A DNA stretch of 64,000 nt from NCBI GenBank assembly GCA_023053545.1, contig JAKZAN010000059.1, positions 62,001-126,000 of the forward strand, given 5' to 3'. The stretch comes from Lepidurus packardi (lineage: Eukaryota > Arthropoda > Branchiopoda > Notostraca > Triopsidae). Under the pieces are notes generated by a model, which worked only from the letters and a program-made list of their open reading frames with translations, had not been told where the DNA came from and ran no database searches. A program made the position numbers and the translations under genes. This document shows positions 8,880 through 19,756 of this stretch, piece after piece. Within the stretch, counting starts at the first letter, position 1. Each line of letters opens with the position of its first letter.

Positions 8880-11800
8880 CAACAAATGCGAATAACACTG
8901 AGGTGTTATTGGCAGTAGTACCCGTCAGACTCCGCTCGGATAACACCTACCTCGACACCTTCGCTTTGCTAGACAGCGGGAGCGAAGTCTCCTTGATCAG
9001 CCAGGACATCGCTGACAAGCTCCATCTCGAGGGCGGAACCGAAGTTCTGCGGATCGGGACCTTCCACGGCCAGGACCCAATCATGAATACCAGGAAGGTT
9101 ACAGTTAAGGTCGAGTCCCTGGACCAGAACACGTGCCTTGACGTAATAGATGCCCTAACCGTACCAAAATTGAATGTCTCAAGAAGATCAGTTAACTGGC
9201 CAAAATTAAAGACCCGATGGGCGCACCTGTCCGGCATTGACATCCCAGCCGTCGATTCGACACAGGTAACAGTGCTTCTGGGCATGGACGTCCCGGGAGC
9301 CCATCGCCAGTTGAAGCTCCGAACATCGAGAGAAACAGCAGCAGCTCCGATCGCGATACAGACTCCCTTCGGCTGGTGTGCAGTGGGCAAGATTCCCAAA
9401 GGTCGGATCACAGCGCCACCTAGTTGCAACCTCCTCAACCTACCATCTACAAGGGACGACCACCTGGATGAACTGCTCGAAAAATTTTGGACCATCGAAT
9501 CATTCGGATTGGGTACGGCAAAGCGTCCAATCAGTCCAGACAACAGGAAGGCACTACAGATTTTTGAATCTACCCTACGACACGACGGCAGCCACTATGA
9601 AGTCGGGTTACCGTGGAGATCATCGGATGTCGCTCTCCCTGATAATAGAAGTGCAGCGTTACGCCGCCTTTTCGCAATTGAGCGTAAGTTTGCACGCAAT
9701 GAACGTTACGCCGCAACGTACGACGCCGTAATGTCCGAATATGCTTCACTGGGCCACGCTAGGAAGCTTTCAAGGGAGGAGTTGGACGGGCCAGCCGGCC
9801 GAACTTGGTATTTGCCACACCACGGGGTCGTGAACCCCAACAAGCCAGACAAGGTCCGAGTCGTGTTTGATGCGTCTGCGTCCTACGAAGGATCATCTTT
9901 GAACGCCAGCCTTTTACAAGGACCTGACTTGCTCGTAAGTCTCCCTGGGTTGCTGATACGCTTCCGTGAGAATATGGTGGCCGTTTCTTCGGATATCGAA
10001 AAGATGTTCCACCAAGTCAGAGTAAGATCCGAAGATAAAAATGTACTGCGTTTCCTTTGGAGAAGCCCAAAGGACAAATCCGCACCACACACCTACCAGA
10101 TGAACGTACAGATTTTTGGCGCCGTTTCGTCACCGTCAATATGCATGTACGTACTTAACAAGACCGCGGAAGACTTCGGAACAAGCCAACCAAATCTGAT
10201 GGAAAAGGTACAACGGAACTTCTACGTTGATAATTATCTAGACTCTCTGGATACCGAAGAGGAAGCAATTGCGGCTTCTAAACAACTGACTGCTCTGCTT
10301 TCCAAGGGAGGATTCAGGCTGACAAAATGGCTCTCGAGCTCTCGCACCGTAGTAGCGTCCTTTCCAGTGAACGAACTTGCGAATCCGAAAATGAATATTG
10401 ACCTCGACGATCTCCCAATTGAGCGAGCATTGGGAGTGTTATGGAACGCCGAAACCGACACCTTTGGATTCAATACTACGGTAAGCCGCGAAGTCACGAA
10501 CCCGACAAAGAGACAGGTCCTAAGAACCATAGCTAGCATCTTCGACCCCCTTGGCTTCCTGTCGCCTATAATTTTAGCGGCGAAGTCCATCATGCAGGAG
10601 GTATGGCGACAACGCCTTGACTGGGACGACAAATTACCCTCCCCCTTGCAGGATGTATGGAACACCTGGGTATCCGAACTTGAACACCTGACGGACTTCA
10701 GCATCCCGCGATATCTACGCTTTGGCCAGACCTTGGGTTCTGTACAGCTCCACACGTTCGGAGATGCCTCGGAAACGGGGTACGGCGCTGTTTCGTATCT
10801 TCGATTCGCAGACACAGCCGGAGCAGTCGTAGTGTCCTTGGTCATGTCTAAGGCAAGAGTAGCCCCGGTAAAACGGGTCACTATACCACGCCTTGAGCTC
10901 TTAGGAGCTGTGACCGCCACTAGACTGGCTAACTTCATCGCGACAGAACTGCGAATCAAGCTGAACGAAGTATTCTTCTGGACGGACTCAACCACAGTCC
11001 TCAAATGGATAAACTCTCGCACATGTAGATTTACAACTTTCGTAGCCAATCGCGTAGGCGAGATAATTGAAACCAGTCGACCCGGCCAGTGGAACCACGT
11101 CCCTGGATTAAGCAACCCAGCTGATCTCTGCAGCAGAGGCACCTCCGTCACTAGTCTGACTAATCAGCGACTTTGGTTCGAAGGCCCGGAATTTCTGAAA
11201 AGGGTCCCAGAAGATTGGCCGATGGGATTTAAGCTGGACCAAACTCCCGAACACGACGACCCGGAAATTGTACCCTTGAAATGGATCGGTCTACTCACGT
11301 CATTGGAGGAACCCCTTCTCGACTTGTTCTGGAGGATCGGCAATTTGAGTCGTTTGAAACGTGTCGTCGCCTACGTGCAACGTTTCATCCGAAACTGTCG
11401 CTCAGACAGATGCGCACGAATCCTTGGACCGTTACAAGTCTCTGAAACCAGTAATGCACTGCGAACCTGCCTAGGTGTAGCGCAAAGAAACGCGTTTATG
11501 GTAGAAACGCTTGCGTTAAGGACCAGAAAGCCTATTAGGTCTGATTCGCGACTACTGAAACTCACACCGTACATTGATGCCGACGGTATTATTCGGGCCG
11601 ATGGCAGAATACGCCACGCCCAAATTGACCCCAACACGAAAAACCCGATACTCCTGTGTCCGAAAAGCCCACTAACGCGATTGGTAATTCTGGACTGTCA
11701 CGAGCGAACGCTTCATTCCTCAACCGAACGGACACTGGCCGAGTTACAACGAAACTATTGGGTGCTTAAGGGAAGGCAGACAGTCAAGCATCTTATTCGA

Positions 11801-12811
11801 CACTGCGCGATGTGCAAACGACTGAGAACACAACCCGAAGTCCCGCTTATGGCAGCATTACCGAAACAACGTCTGGAAGCCTTTAAGCCGCCTTTTACGA
11901 ACACGGGAGTTGATTTTTTTGGACCGCTCAACGTAGTCATACACAGGAGAGTACACAAGCGTTACGGCTGTTTATTCACTTGTCTAGTCACGCGAGCGGT
12001 TCACATTGAAATTGCTCAGAGTCTGGACACCGACTCGTTTATTTTAGCCTTACGACGTTTCATCAGCCGGCGAGGATGCCCGGCTGTATGTTACAGCGAC
12101 AACGGCACGAATTTCGTGGCCGCCGAGCGCGAACTCAGAGAATGTCTCTCCCACCTGAACAAAAGCCGAATCTACGAAACTGCCCTTCAGCGCGGCATCA
12201 CTTGGCATTTCTCCCCCCCTTCATCGCCACACTTCGGTGGAGTTTGGGAGCGTTTAGTGCGTTCGGCTAAGTCCGCTTTGCGTTATACCCTAAACAAGCG
12301 AACCGTGAACGAAGAAGTTTTAGCAACAGTTATGGCGGAAGTCGAGTCCCTAATTAATGGACGCCCCTTGACTCATGTAAGCTTAGACCACGCAGACCTA
12401 GACCCACTCACGCCAAATCACTTCCTCCTGGGCAGGCCCAACCCAAACATATCGCCTGACATTTTTTGTGAAGACGAGGTAGACTCGAGGAAGAGATGGC
12501 GTTGTTCCCAGGCGATTGTCGAATTGTTCTGGCGAAGATGGATGCGCGAATATGTTCCTACCCTTATCGAGAGACGTAAGTGGCTTCGTGATAGGCGTAA
12601 CATCCGAGAAGACGACGTGGTCCTCATCGTCGACAAGAATTCGCCAAGGGGACATTGGCCGCTAGGTCGCGTGATCAAGCCACTACCCGGGCCGGACGGA
12701 GTAGTACGCGCAGCGCGTGTGAAGACCGCTACCGGTGAGTTGGTACGACCTGTGGCTAAGCTATGCCTTCTGGAAGAAGCCGACTACGAGGGTGAAGTAC
12801 GGCGAGACTAG
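8880..12811 (+). CDS. pol: BEL pol region: protease, RT, RNase H, integrase (fossil; left limit approximate)
   Basis: Protease: ALLDSGSEVSLIS at about 8965-9000. Reverse transcriptase: GVVNPNKPDKVRVVFDAS (about 9825), SSDIEKMFHQVRV (about 9985) and catalytic box FYVDNYLDSL (about 10218), the YVDN form seen in many BEL elements. RNase H: TFGDASETGYGAVSYLR (about 10753), IPRLELLGA and FFWTDSTTVLKWI (about 10975). Integrase: HHCC zinc finger (CHERTLHSSTERTL to CAMCKRL, about 11697-11825), catalytic GVDFFGPL, YSDNGTNF and HFGGVWERLVRSAK (about 11905, 12090 and 12230). The C-terminal domain GHWPLGRVI (about 12650) is typical of Pao integrases. The product would copy the RNA into DNA and insert it. 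Confidence 0.92.
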
Positions 12812-12840
12812 TGTTTCTATACAAGAAACAGGGCCGGCGA

Positions 12841-13136
12841 TGTTACGGACAAGTCCGTAAAAGATTGTTTCCCCGCACAACCGCACCGAAACTAGCCGGA
12901 GGCCCCCTATACCTACGCACATAGGTATAAGGGGGGATTGCGAAACCATCAGCCTTTTCCCCTGCAAAATGGAAAAGGACAGTGGCTCTGCAGAAGCGGT
13001 GACGAACAGACCTGCTAGACGTGTTGTTTCAGTTTTGTTCCTCATTTTCAGTTTCAGTTTCATTTATATTCCCATGTATGTGGTTAATAAATTAGTAAAC
13101 AAGAACCGAACCCAATGTTACTAGAGCTAGGTAACA
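12841..13136 (+). repeat. 3' LTR of the BEL element (296 bp)
   Basis: Near-identical to 6571-6866, with about three substitutions. It is preceded by only 29 bases of non-coding sequence containing a short purine-rich stretch (CAGGG) and a small TTTCT/AGAAA inverted repeat, the place where a polypurine primer is expected. Confidence 0.95.
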
Positions 13137-13141
13137 GCGCC
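13137..13141 (+). repeat. 5-bp target-site duplication (right) of the BEL element
   Basis: GCGCC, the partner of 6566-6570. Confidence 0.95.
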
Positions 13142-13492
13142 GAACGAGCCATTGCTGCCTCGAGCCCACGGAAACCTACTCTGGAAGCGCAAGAGATTCC
13201 GTGGAGTTCAGCTGACCCGTCCGAAGACGACGAAACCGACCGTCCCCAGAGCCCGGATCTAGACCGTACCTGCTACGTCGTTCCCAGCGAGCCGGAATCC
13301 AGCCCGGAAACCCCTCGCAGGAGGTACCAGTTCTCCGCGGTACGGGAAGAGTTGGAGGCGATTGAAAGGTCGACTATTGAAGCCGGCCAATACCACCCCT
13401 TCACCGCGAAGATCCGTTGTGAGACTCGTAGACCTCCTTGCCGAGCCAAACAGCCCTACATCAACCATGGCAAACCCCGGTGCGCCCGGTAG
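13137..13492 (+). CDS. gag: gag N-terminal frame of element B, right of the BEL insertion (fossil)
   Basis: This stretch resumes the leader frame that element A shows undivided at 1820-2374. It contains SPRKPTLEAQEIPWSS and an acidic segment (SEDDETDRPQSPDLD), and ends in HGKPRCAR. It overlaps the capsid frame that opens at 13362. No known domain is seen. Confidence 0.55.
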
Positions 13493-14513
13493 GTTGCGGA
13501 AGGCGATGAGTGCGCCGCGGTTCGCGGGAACCCACGATGAGGACCCCCTACGCTTCTTGGCCAAGTACGAGCAGATTGCCGTTTTCAATGGATGGAGTGA
13601 CCAAGATCAGCTTGAATGCTTCGGCACCAGTCTCGACGGTCTGGCAGACACGTGGTACCACAACAAATATCCCGTTGGTGTATCGTCTCCACCGTCCTGG
13701 GGAGTGTTGAAAGACGAGTTTTGCAAATTCTTCGTCCCGCAGGGGCGGGTCTTGCGTAACACCGCCCGCCTGCAGATGCGTGTACAACACCCCGAGGAAA
13801 GTGTGAATGCATACTACCTGGATGTTATCAACATGTGCCGCGAAGTGCACCCCACCATGTCAGATTATAACAAGCTTAACCACTTGTTTCGCGGTTTACG
13901 GCCCGCCTTGGTGGAGCCGTTATCACGCGCGAATGTGCAAACATGCGAAAAGTTTCTGGAAGAGGCGAACCTCCTGGAGTTCAGCCAGGAGAGAAGCCGG
14001 GTGTCGCAATCGTGGTGGACCAGCGTGATGAGAAACGAAGAGGCCAGTGCAAGGCAGGCCGCAATAGCCGGTGTGAACGTGTGGGGACAAGGACCCCCCA
14101 CCCCTGTTGTGCCGGTTGAACCTCCAAGGCCGAGAAACGGTTCGTCGGCGGAATCTGGTGCCCTCGAGGAGGCCGTTCAGAAACTCGCCGGTGAATTCCA
14201 GCAGTTCCGCGAAAGTTTCGCGAAACCGCCAGGTAAGGTTGGCCGTCCTTATTCCCCAACTCGTCCCTATCCCCCCCATCCCCGCACGCATGATGGGAAG
14301 CCTATTTGTTACCGCTGTCAGAAACCAGGGCACATTGCACGTTACTGTGCCAATCCCGAGTCCAAGGAACGTGGGCCAAACCACAAGGGAAGCGGGAAGG
14401 GAAAGGGGGATAAAGAATCTCAGAACAGGGATAAGGGTGGCAAGTCGAGATTGGATAGACCATCAGGACGGCGCTCGGATAGCGATAGAGAAGATTCGTG
14501 TTCGGAAAACTAA
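13362..14513 (+). CDS. gag: gag capsid-nucleocapsid region, element B (fossil)
   Basis: 383 residues, identical at protein level to the element A copy. The probable capsid start is the internal Met at about 13467 (MANPGAPGRLRKAM). Retrotransposon capsid helices follow at about 13500-14010, then a Pro/Arg-rich linker with RPYSPTRPYPPHP, a single CCHC knuckle CYRCQKPGHIARYC (about 14305-14347) and a Lys/Gly/Ser/Arg-rich tail. The last 16 bases overlap the pol frame in another phase, the arrangement used for gag-pol frameshifting in Ty3-type elements. Confidence 0.87.
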   Translation: MKGRLLKPANTTPSPRRSVVRLVDLLAEPNSPTSTMANPGAPGRLRKAMSAPRFAGTHDEDPLRFLAKYEQIAVFNGWSDQDQLECFGTSLDGLADTWYHNKYPVGVSSPPSWGVLKDEFCKFFVPQGRVLRNTARLQMRVQHPEESVNAYYLDVINMCREVHPTMSDYNKLNHLFRGLRPALVEPLSRANVQTCEKFLEEANLLEFSQERSRVSQSWWTSVMRNEEASARQAAIAGVNVWGQGPPTPVVPVEPPRPRNGSSAESGALEEAVQKLAGEFQQFRESFAKPPGKVGRPYSPTRPYPPHPRTHDGKPICYRCQKPGHIARYCANPESKERGPNHKGSGKGKGDKESQNRDKGGKSRLDRPSGRRSDSDREDSCSEN

Positions 14514-17500
14514 AAAGGGCGGCTCCGGGGGGCGGAGTCGCCCAGGTCATTGAGATCCCCCTCTTATGTGTGTTTTGTCCCAACCTCGTCAGAGAAAAGG
14601 TAGTGTGTAATGGAGTCGAAACGATAGCCATCATCGACACTGGTGCGGCCGTGAGCGTGGTTTCTGAAGATTGGGCCTTACGTACCCAGGCGCAGCTGGT
14701 AGCCTGGGAGGGACCCGAGATAGTTGTAGCAAACGGCGAGCGTGCTCAGATTCGAGGTGGTGTGAATATCGGGGTTCGACTCGCAGGGAAGGAGGTATAC
14801 ACGAAAGCCGTTGTCTTTAACAACGGCTTGGCAGAACTGACCATAGGCAACGATTTGCTTAGGCAATTAGGTGATGTGACCCTCCGATATAGGGATGATG
14901 GGTTTACCCTCGCAGGTCATCGGGAAAGTGAGGAAAAGCCCATCGGAGATAGCGCTAGCAACGTAATTGCACAGGCGACCTGTTGCCTAAAGAGGGTTAA
15001 AAACAAGGAAAAAACGGTAGTGGGAATGCTCAATGCCACCGAGCTAGATGGAACCAGGGAAACTAGAGCCGATCGAAAGCCGAGTGTACAGGGACGAGTG
15101 GAGCTGCCAATTATCCTTTCCAACGAGGAAAATAAAATAACTGGGGTAGTAGAAATCCACGAGGAACGAACAGAAAAGCAAGATAGGAGAATGAAGGATC
15201 AGATGGTAGGGAAGGCAAAGAAAACTACGAGCAAAGAACGAGAGTCTGAGGATCAAATTGAGGAATGTACGCCAGCTGGCTACGCTATAGTGGCTCCCGT
15301 AGCACCGCTCTCGGATGTCAAGGACGTTCCAAGCCTTGTGCATCCCGAGATCCTGCTGCGGGGAAGCCCTGCCACAGTACCCGTTTCAAATTTTCAAACA
15401 CAAACTGATCTTGCAGACTGTTCGAGAATTCCTCAACAGGTGGCGCCCCTAGTCTCTCCATGTACTGACGCCCTTGCTAACGGCGTGAGTGCTCCACGGG
15501 AAACCCCCACAAGGCAACCCGAGATACACCACGAGGAATGTGCACGCGATACCGTTTGTGAGGAGGCCCTGACCTTCGTGAGGCAGATTCAGGATGTAGC
15601 TAGTGAGCTTAACACCGTGGTATGCGCGATCCAGGGACAACGGGAAATCACCTCCCCTGGTGAGGCGCGTGTGAGCGCAAGAACTGAAAAAGGGTGTTGG
15701 GGAATCCCTCTGGAGATACGGCGAGATACTGATGTAACGAAGAGCTTGCCCGTATCTATGTCTCTAGTAGCTAAATACCAAGAAGAGAGGGGAAGACATT
15801 CTACACCCCTCTCTCTAGTGCCACCCTTCTTGCGTTCCATGTGCATTTTTCTTTTTCAGGGATCTCCCCGCGAGACCGTCAACGGAGCTCTGCTAGTTGC
15901 CCCTCCCACGAAAACGGTAAACCAAGGCGCGAATTTGAATTTTTCCGCTGTTCGCCCGTTAACCCCCACCGAGGGCGAAACCAAAAGTACTGGCTCTGCC
16001 GCGAGAGAGGATTCCCACGGACTTGCGGTGGTGGATGTGGAGTGCCACGAGGCAAGGTTAGGTCAGGACGAGGCATGGGACCCAGGAGGCACAGATTGTT
16101 GCGAAATTCTTTCAGAAATCCATAGCGAAAGTCCCAACTGTAGACCTCCTCTGACAAGTGAAAAAGCCGGAAGTGACAGTGACATAGACGTTAGTAAGAT
16201 CGCTGATCCTACCTCTAGCGATCCCAGCGAGAGAGAGAATCCTTTCAGTTGCCTGTTGCTGGCCGCAAAAGGGAAAAGTCAAAAGAAGCAAGGTAGGCCG
16301 CTTAGGTTAGCCTCCTTGCAGGCCCACAAAATTCCCCCACGATCGGGAATACCCATTAATGTCCACCTTGTGAACCAGGGTTCAGACAAATGGGGCGAAT
16401 GTAAACTAACACCGCCGTCTGAAGACGAAGCTCAGGATTTCCTGGTAGAACCCGAGAAGCGATTATTAATCGAAAAAGGGATCAGCTTAGGTCGAAGCAT
16501 AACTACCTTTCAGGGTGGGTACGGTCCGGTAATGCTAGTAAACTTTGGTCCGGAGGCCCAATGGGTGGCTGCGGGGACAGTTTTAGGCAGTGTCGAAGAC
16601 CAGGTACCCCACGTAGTGGAAGCAGAGGAAGGAGTAGTTACTGACGAGACCCTGGATGGCTGTATCTCTGATCGATTAGACGATGATCAAAGGCAAGCGC
16701 TTAGAGAGGTGCTAAGTAAGCATCGCCAGTGCTTTGCCGGGGGTTCAGAAGATTTAGGTGCATCCAACGTGGTAGAGCACGGAATAGATACGGGTAACGC
16801 AAATCCCGTTTCGCAGGTTCCCTACCGGAGCGCCTACAGGGAAAAAGAGCTGATTAGGCAGCAGGTGGAAGAAATGATAGAGGCAGGGGTGGTAGAACAA
16901 TCAAGCAGTCCATGGTCTTCCCCCGTAGTTTTGGTAAAGAAGAAAGACGGTACTTGGCGCTTTTGCGTTGACTACCGGAGGCTAAATTCCGTCACGATCA
17001 AGGACGTTTATCCTTTGCCCAGGACGGATGATGCCTTGGACTCCATGCAAGGTTCGAAATTCTTCAGCACTTTAGACCTCATGACAGGTTACTGGCAAGT
17101 AGGAGTAAAGGAGGAAGATAGGGAGAAAACGGCATTCATAACACCGGATGGCCTATACCAATTCACGAAAATGCCATTTGGGCTTTGTAACGCACCGGCC
17201 ACCTTTCAAAGGATGATGGACGTTATCTTAGCAGGTTTCAAGTGGCAAATTTGTCTAATCTATCTAGACGATGTGGTAATTTTCTCCAAAACTTTCGAGA
17301 AGCATGTGGTAGATGTTGACGCCATTTTGGCATGCTTAGGTAAAGCAGGGCTGAAGCTAAAACCTAGCAAATGTCGCTTTGGCTGCGAAACTGTTCAGGT
17401 GCTTGGACACATAGTGGACCGGGAGGGTATTAGGCCGGATGACAGTAAATTAACAGCCGTCACGGACTTTCCAACGCCGGCAAATCTTACGGCGGTTCGT

Positions 17501-19687
17501 AGTTTCACGAGCCTATGCTCGTACTACAGAAAATTCGTGAAAGATTTTTCAGCTAGGGCCGAACCTCTCTCCAGGCTTACCAAATTAAATACACCATTTG
17601 CATGGGGTGTCGAGCAACAGTCTGCTTTTGAAGACCTCAAGCAAGCTCTTGTTTCGGCGCCTATTCTAGCTCACCCCGAGTTGGATGGTGGATTTGAGAT
17701 CCATCCTGACGCATGTGATTTTGGCATAGGAGCGGTTCTGGCACAGCGCCAAGATGGTGAAGAGCGGGTTATCGCTTATGCGAGCCGTCTCCTTAATAAA
17801 AGTGAACGGAATTATTCCACCACCGAGAAAGAATGCTTAGCCCTCGTATGGGCCGTAAAGAAATTTAGGCCGTATGTTTGGGGTAAACCTTTTAAAGCTG
17901 TCACAGACCATCACGCATTGTGTTGGCTAATGACCAAACGGGAGTCCACAGGGCGGTTAGCTAGGTGGGCCCTCGCTCTGATGGAATACGAGTTTCAAAT
18001 CGTACATCGGAGTGGGAGGGTTCATAATGATGCTGACCCTCTGTCACGCAACCCCGTTGACCCCCCAGCTGGAGAAGGCGACGACAACGGCCCGGTAGTG
18101 TTCGGGATTGGTGTCCAAGCAGTTGATACTCGTTTAGCTGATGTGGAACAAGAACAACGTTCAGATCCGAGATGGGCAAAGCTTATTGCCATCTTGGAAA
18201 CACTTAATCCGCGGGCCGTACAGAGGCGCCAAGTCGTGCAATACACTATGAAGGAGGGAAAACTTTTTCGGATTTTAGTGAGAAACGGCGAATGTCGCCT
18301 AAGGCTCTGCGTACCTGCTTCTCTGAAAAGGGAGGTTTTGTACGCCTGTCATGACGACGTCACTGCTGGTCATTTAGGTCTCAAAAGAACCTGGGACAAG
18401 ATCAGCAAAAGGTACTATTGGCCTAAAATGATCACGGAAGTAGCTCGTTACGTCGCCTCCTGTACGGATTGTCAAACCCGGAAAGGAGAAGCGACGAAAA
18501 AGAAAGGGCTAATGGTCCCGATCAAGGTTGACAGGCCTTTCGAGAAAGTCGGGATTGATCTACTTGGCGCGTTCCCCGAGACCCCGCGCGGTAACAAGCA
18601 CATTATTGTAGCAGTCGACTATCTAACGAAGTGGGCTGAGACCAAGGCTGTCCCATCAGCTTCGGCCGAGGAAGTTGCCAAATTCTTCGTGCAACAACTC
18701 GTGTTGAGACATGGGGCACCGGAGACTTTGTTAAGCGATAGAGGTACCTGCTTCACAGCAGAGTTTACCGAGGAGCTGATTAGGGTCATGCAAACTAATC
18801 ACGCTACGACTACGGCCTACCATCCCCAATGTAACGGCTTAACCGAGCGTCTCAATCACACGCTAGCGGACATGCTTTCGATGTACGTAAGCAGCAACCA
18901 TCGTGATTGGGATGATTGTTTAGACGCAGTGACCTTCGCGTACAATACGGCGAGGCAGGAATCTACCGGATTCTCTCCATTATATCTCCTCTACGGGAGG
19001 GAGCCAAAACTCCCCCTCGATGTGGCGATGGGTGCCTCTGCCGAGGTGGACGGGATGGACGACTCCGCTGGCATAAGCAGAGCGGGTCAAATGGCAAGTC
19101 GTATCGCAGAAGCTTTTAGCGCGGTAAGACAACGCCTGGGTAAAGTGCAGGCAAAACAAAAGGAGCGCTATGACGAATCTCACGAGGAGCGTTTCTACGA
19201 TGTAGGGGATGTTGTATGGGTTTATACTCCGGTTCGGAAAGTGGGGAAGTCGGAAAAACTTCTCCATCGCTTCTTTGGCCCATACAAGATTCTCCGTAGG
19301 ACGTCTCCCGTAGATTACGAGGTCCAGGGGGTAAAAAGGCGGAAATCCGACATAGTCCACATTTCGCGCCTCAAACCCTTTGTGGACAGGGTTAACGACT
19401 TTGATGAACCAACTTTGTTCGTCAAGTTGGGAGAAGAGCGAGATCTCGAAGTGCGCAATCGGACACTCGAGGTATCGGGTGAAGCTAGCGAGTTGGCGAT
19501 AGAACCTGCTGACTTGCTTACCCACGAAGCGACCGGGGATGACAACGTAAACCCTCCGGAGCCTGAGGCTCGCGTTACGGAGAGAGTAACGGACAGTGCT
19601 CGCCCGGATGAGCCCGTGGGTTTACGACGATCTCAAAGGAATAAGGGGAAAGTCAGGTTCTATGGGTGCGATGACGACGAGGTGTAG
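14498..19687 (+). CDS. pol: pol polyprotein of element B: protease, RT, RNase H, integrase (fossil)
   Basis: 1729 residues. Aspartic protease IIDTGAAVSVV (residues about 45-56) and a flap/end segment LTIGNDLLRQLG (about 110-125). A spacer of about 600 residues, Glu/Ser/Pro-rich, shows no known domain. Reverse transcriptase runs from about 770 (SPWSSPVVLVKKKDGTWRFC, VDYRRLN) with YLDDVVIFS at 922-930. RNase H: DACDFGIGAVLAQ (about 1071), STTEKECLALVWAVKKFRPY and TDHHALCWLM. Integrase: HHCC finger (about 1290-1330), core GIDLLGAFP, LLSDRGTCF and HPQCNGLTERLNHTLADML (about 1350-1455), then the GPY/F module FFGPYKILRRTSPVDYEV (about 1590). A basic tail with LRRSQRNKGKVRFYG closes the frame. This order (integrase last) is Ty3/gypsy, not Ty1/copia. 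The spacer makes the protein longer than usual. Confidence 0.93.
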   Translation: MFGKLKRAAPGGGVAQVIEIPLLCVFCPNLVREKVVCNGVETIAIIDTGAAVSVVSEDWALRTQAQLVAWEGPEIVVANGERAQIRGGVNIGVRLAGKEVYTKAVVFNNGLAELTIGNDLLRQLGDVTLRYRDDGFTLAGHRESEEKPIGDSASNVIAQATCCLKRVKNKEKTVVGMLNATELDGTRETRADRKPSVQGRVELPIILSNEENKITGVVEIHEERTEKQDRRMKDQMVGKAKKTTSKERESEDQIEECTPAGYAIVAPVAPLSDVKDVPSLVHPEILLRGSPATVPVSNFQTQTDLADCSRIPQQVAPLVSPCTDALANGVSAPRETPTRQPEIHHEECARDTVCEEALTFVRQIQDVASELNTVVCAIQGQREITSPGEARVSARTEKGCWGIPLEIRRDTDVTKSLPVSMSLVAKYQEERGRHSTPLSLVPPFLRSMCIFLFQGSPRETVNGALLVAPPTKTVNQGANLNFSAVRPLTPTEGETKSTGSAAREDSHGLAVVDVECHEARLGQDEAWDPGGTDCCEILSEIHSESPNCRPPLTSEKAGSDSDIDVSKIADPTSSDPSERENPFSCLLLAAKGKSQKKQGRPLRLASLQAHKIPPRSGIPINVHLVNQGSDKWGECKLTPPSEDEAQDFLVEPEKRLLIEKGISLGRSITTFQGGYGPVMLVNFGPEAQWVAAGTVLGSVEDQVPHVVEAEEGVVTDETLDGCISDRLDDDQRQALREVLSKHRQCFAGGSEDLGASNVVEHGIDTGNANPVSQVPYRSAYREKELIRQQVEEMIEAGVVEQSSSPWSSPVVLVKKKDGTWRFCVDYRRLNSVTIKDVYPLPRTDDALDSMQGSKFFSTLDLMTGYWQVGVKEEDREKTAFITPDGLYQFTKMPFGLCNAPATFQRMMDVILAGFKWQICLIYLDDVVIFSKTFEKHVVDVDAILACLGKAGLKLKPSKCRFGCETVQVLGHIVDREGIRPDDSKLTAVTDFPTPANLTAVRSFTSLCSYYRKFVKDFSARAEPLSRLTKLNTPFAWGVEQQSAFEDLKQALVSAPILAHPELDGGFEIHPDACDFGIGAVLAQRQDGEERVIAYASRLLNKSERNYSTTEKECLALVWAVKKFRPYVWGKPFKAVTDHHALCWLMTKRESTGRLARWALALMEYEFQIVHRSGRVHNDADPLSRNPVDPPAGEGDDNGPVVFGIGVQAVDTRLADVEQEQRSDPRWAKLIAILETLNPRAVQRRQVVQYTMKEGKLFRILVRNGECRLRLCVPASLKREVLYACHDDVTAGHLGLKRTWDKISKRYYWPKMITEVARYVASCTDCQTRKGEATKKKGLMVPIKVDRPFEKVGIDLLGAFPETPRGNKHIIVAVDYLTKWAETKAVPSASAEEVAKFFVQQLVLRHGAPETLLSDRGTCFTAEFTEELIRVMQTNHATTTAYHPQCNGLTERLNHTLADMLSMYVSSNHRDWDDCLDAVTFAYNTARQESTGFSPLYLLYGREPKLPLDVAMGASAEVDGMDDSAGISRAGQMASRIAEAFSAVRQRLGKVQAKQKERYDESHEERFYDVGDVVWVYTPVRKVGKSEKLLHRFFGPYKILRRTSPVDYEVQGVKRRKSDIVHISRLKPFVDRVNDFDEPTLFVKLGEERDLEVRNRTLEVSGEASELAIEPADLLTHEATGDDNVNPPEPEARVTERVTDSARPDEPVGLRRSQRNKGKVRFYGCDDDEV

Positions 19688-19756
19688 GAAAGGAGGAGGG
19701 TTTAACGAGGAGCAACGGAGTTCTGGTTTTGGCAAGCTTAAGTAAACAAATGGAAG

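Larger units (their letters stand above)
6571..13136 (+). mobile_element. BEL/Pao LTR retrotransposon nested in element B (fossil)
   Basis: 6566 bp with 296-bp LTRs at both ends (TGTTAC to GTAACA), primer-binding site, gag with zinc knuckles, then protease, reverse transcriptase, RNase H and integrase with the C-terminal domain typical of Pao-type elements. The LTRs differ at about 3 of 296 positions (1%), fewer per site than the LTRs of its host element, in line with later insertion. It looks whole or nearly so, with at most about one break in the coding region. BEL/Pao elements are restricted to animals, which is the best clue here to the type of organism. Confidence 0.95.

Noticed and set aside
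8164-12678. Long antisense frames in the BEL pol region, the longest about 305 codons at 10234-11151
   Set aside because: They lie opposite clear RT and RNase H coding sequence and carry no recognisable motif; they are shadows of codon bias in the real frame.
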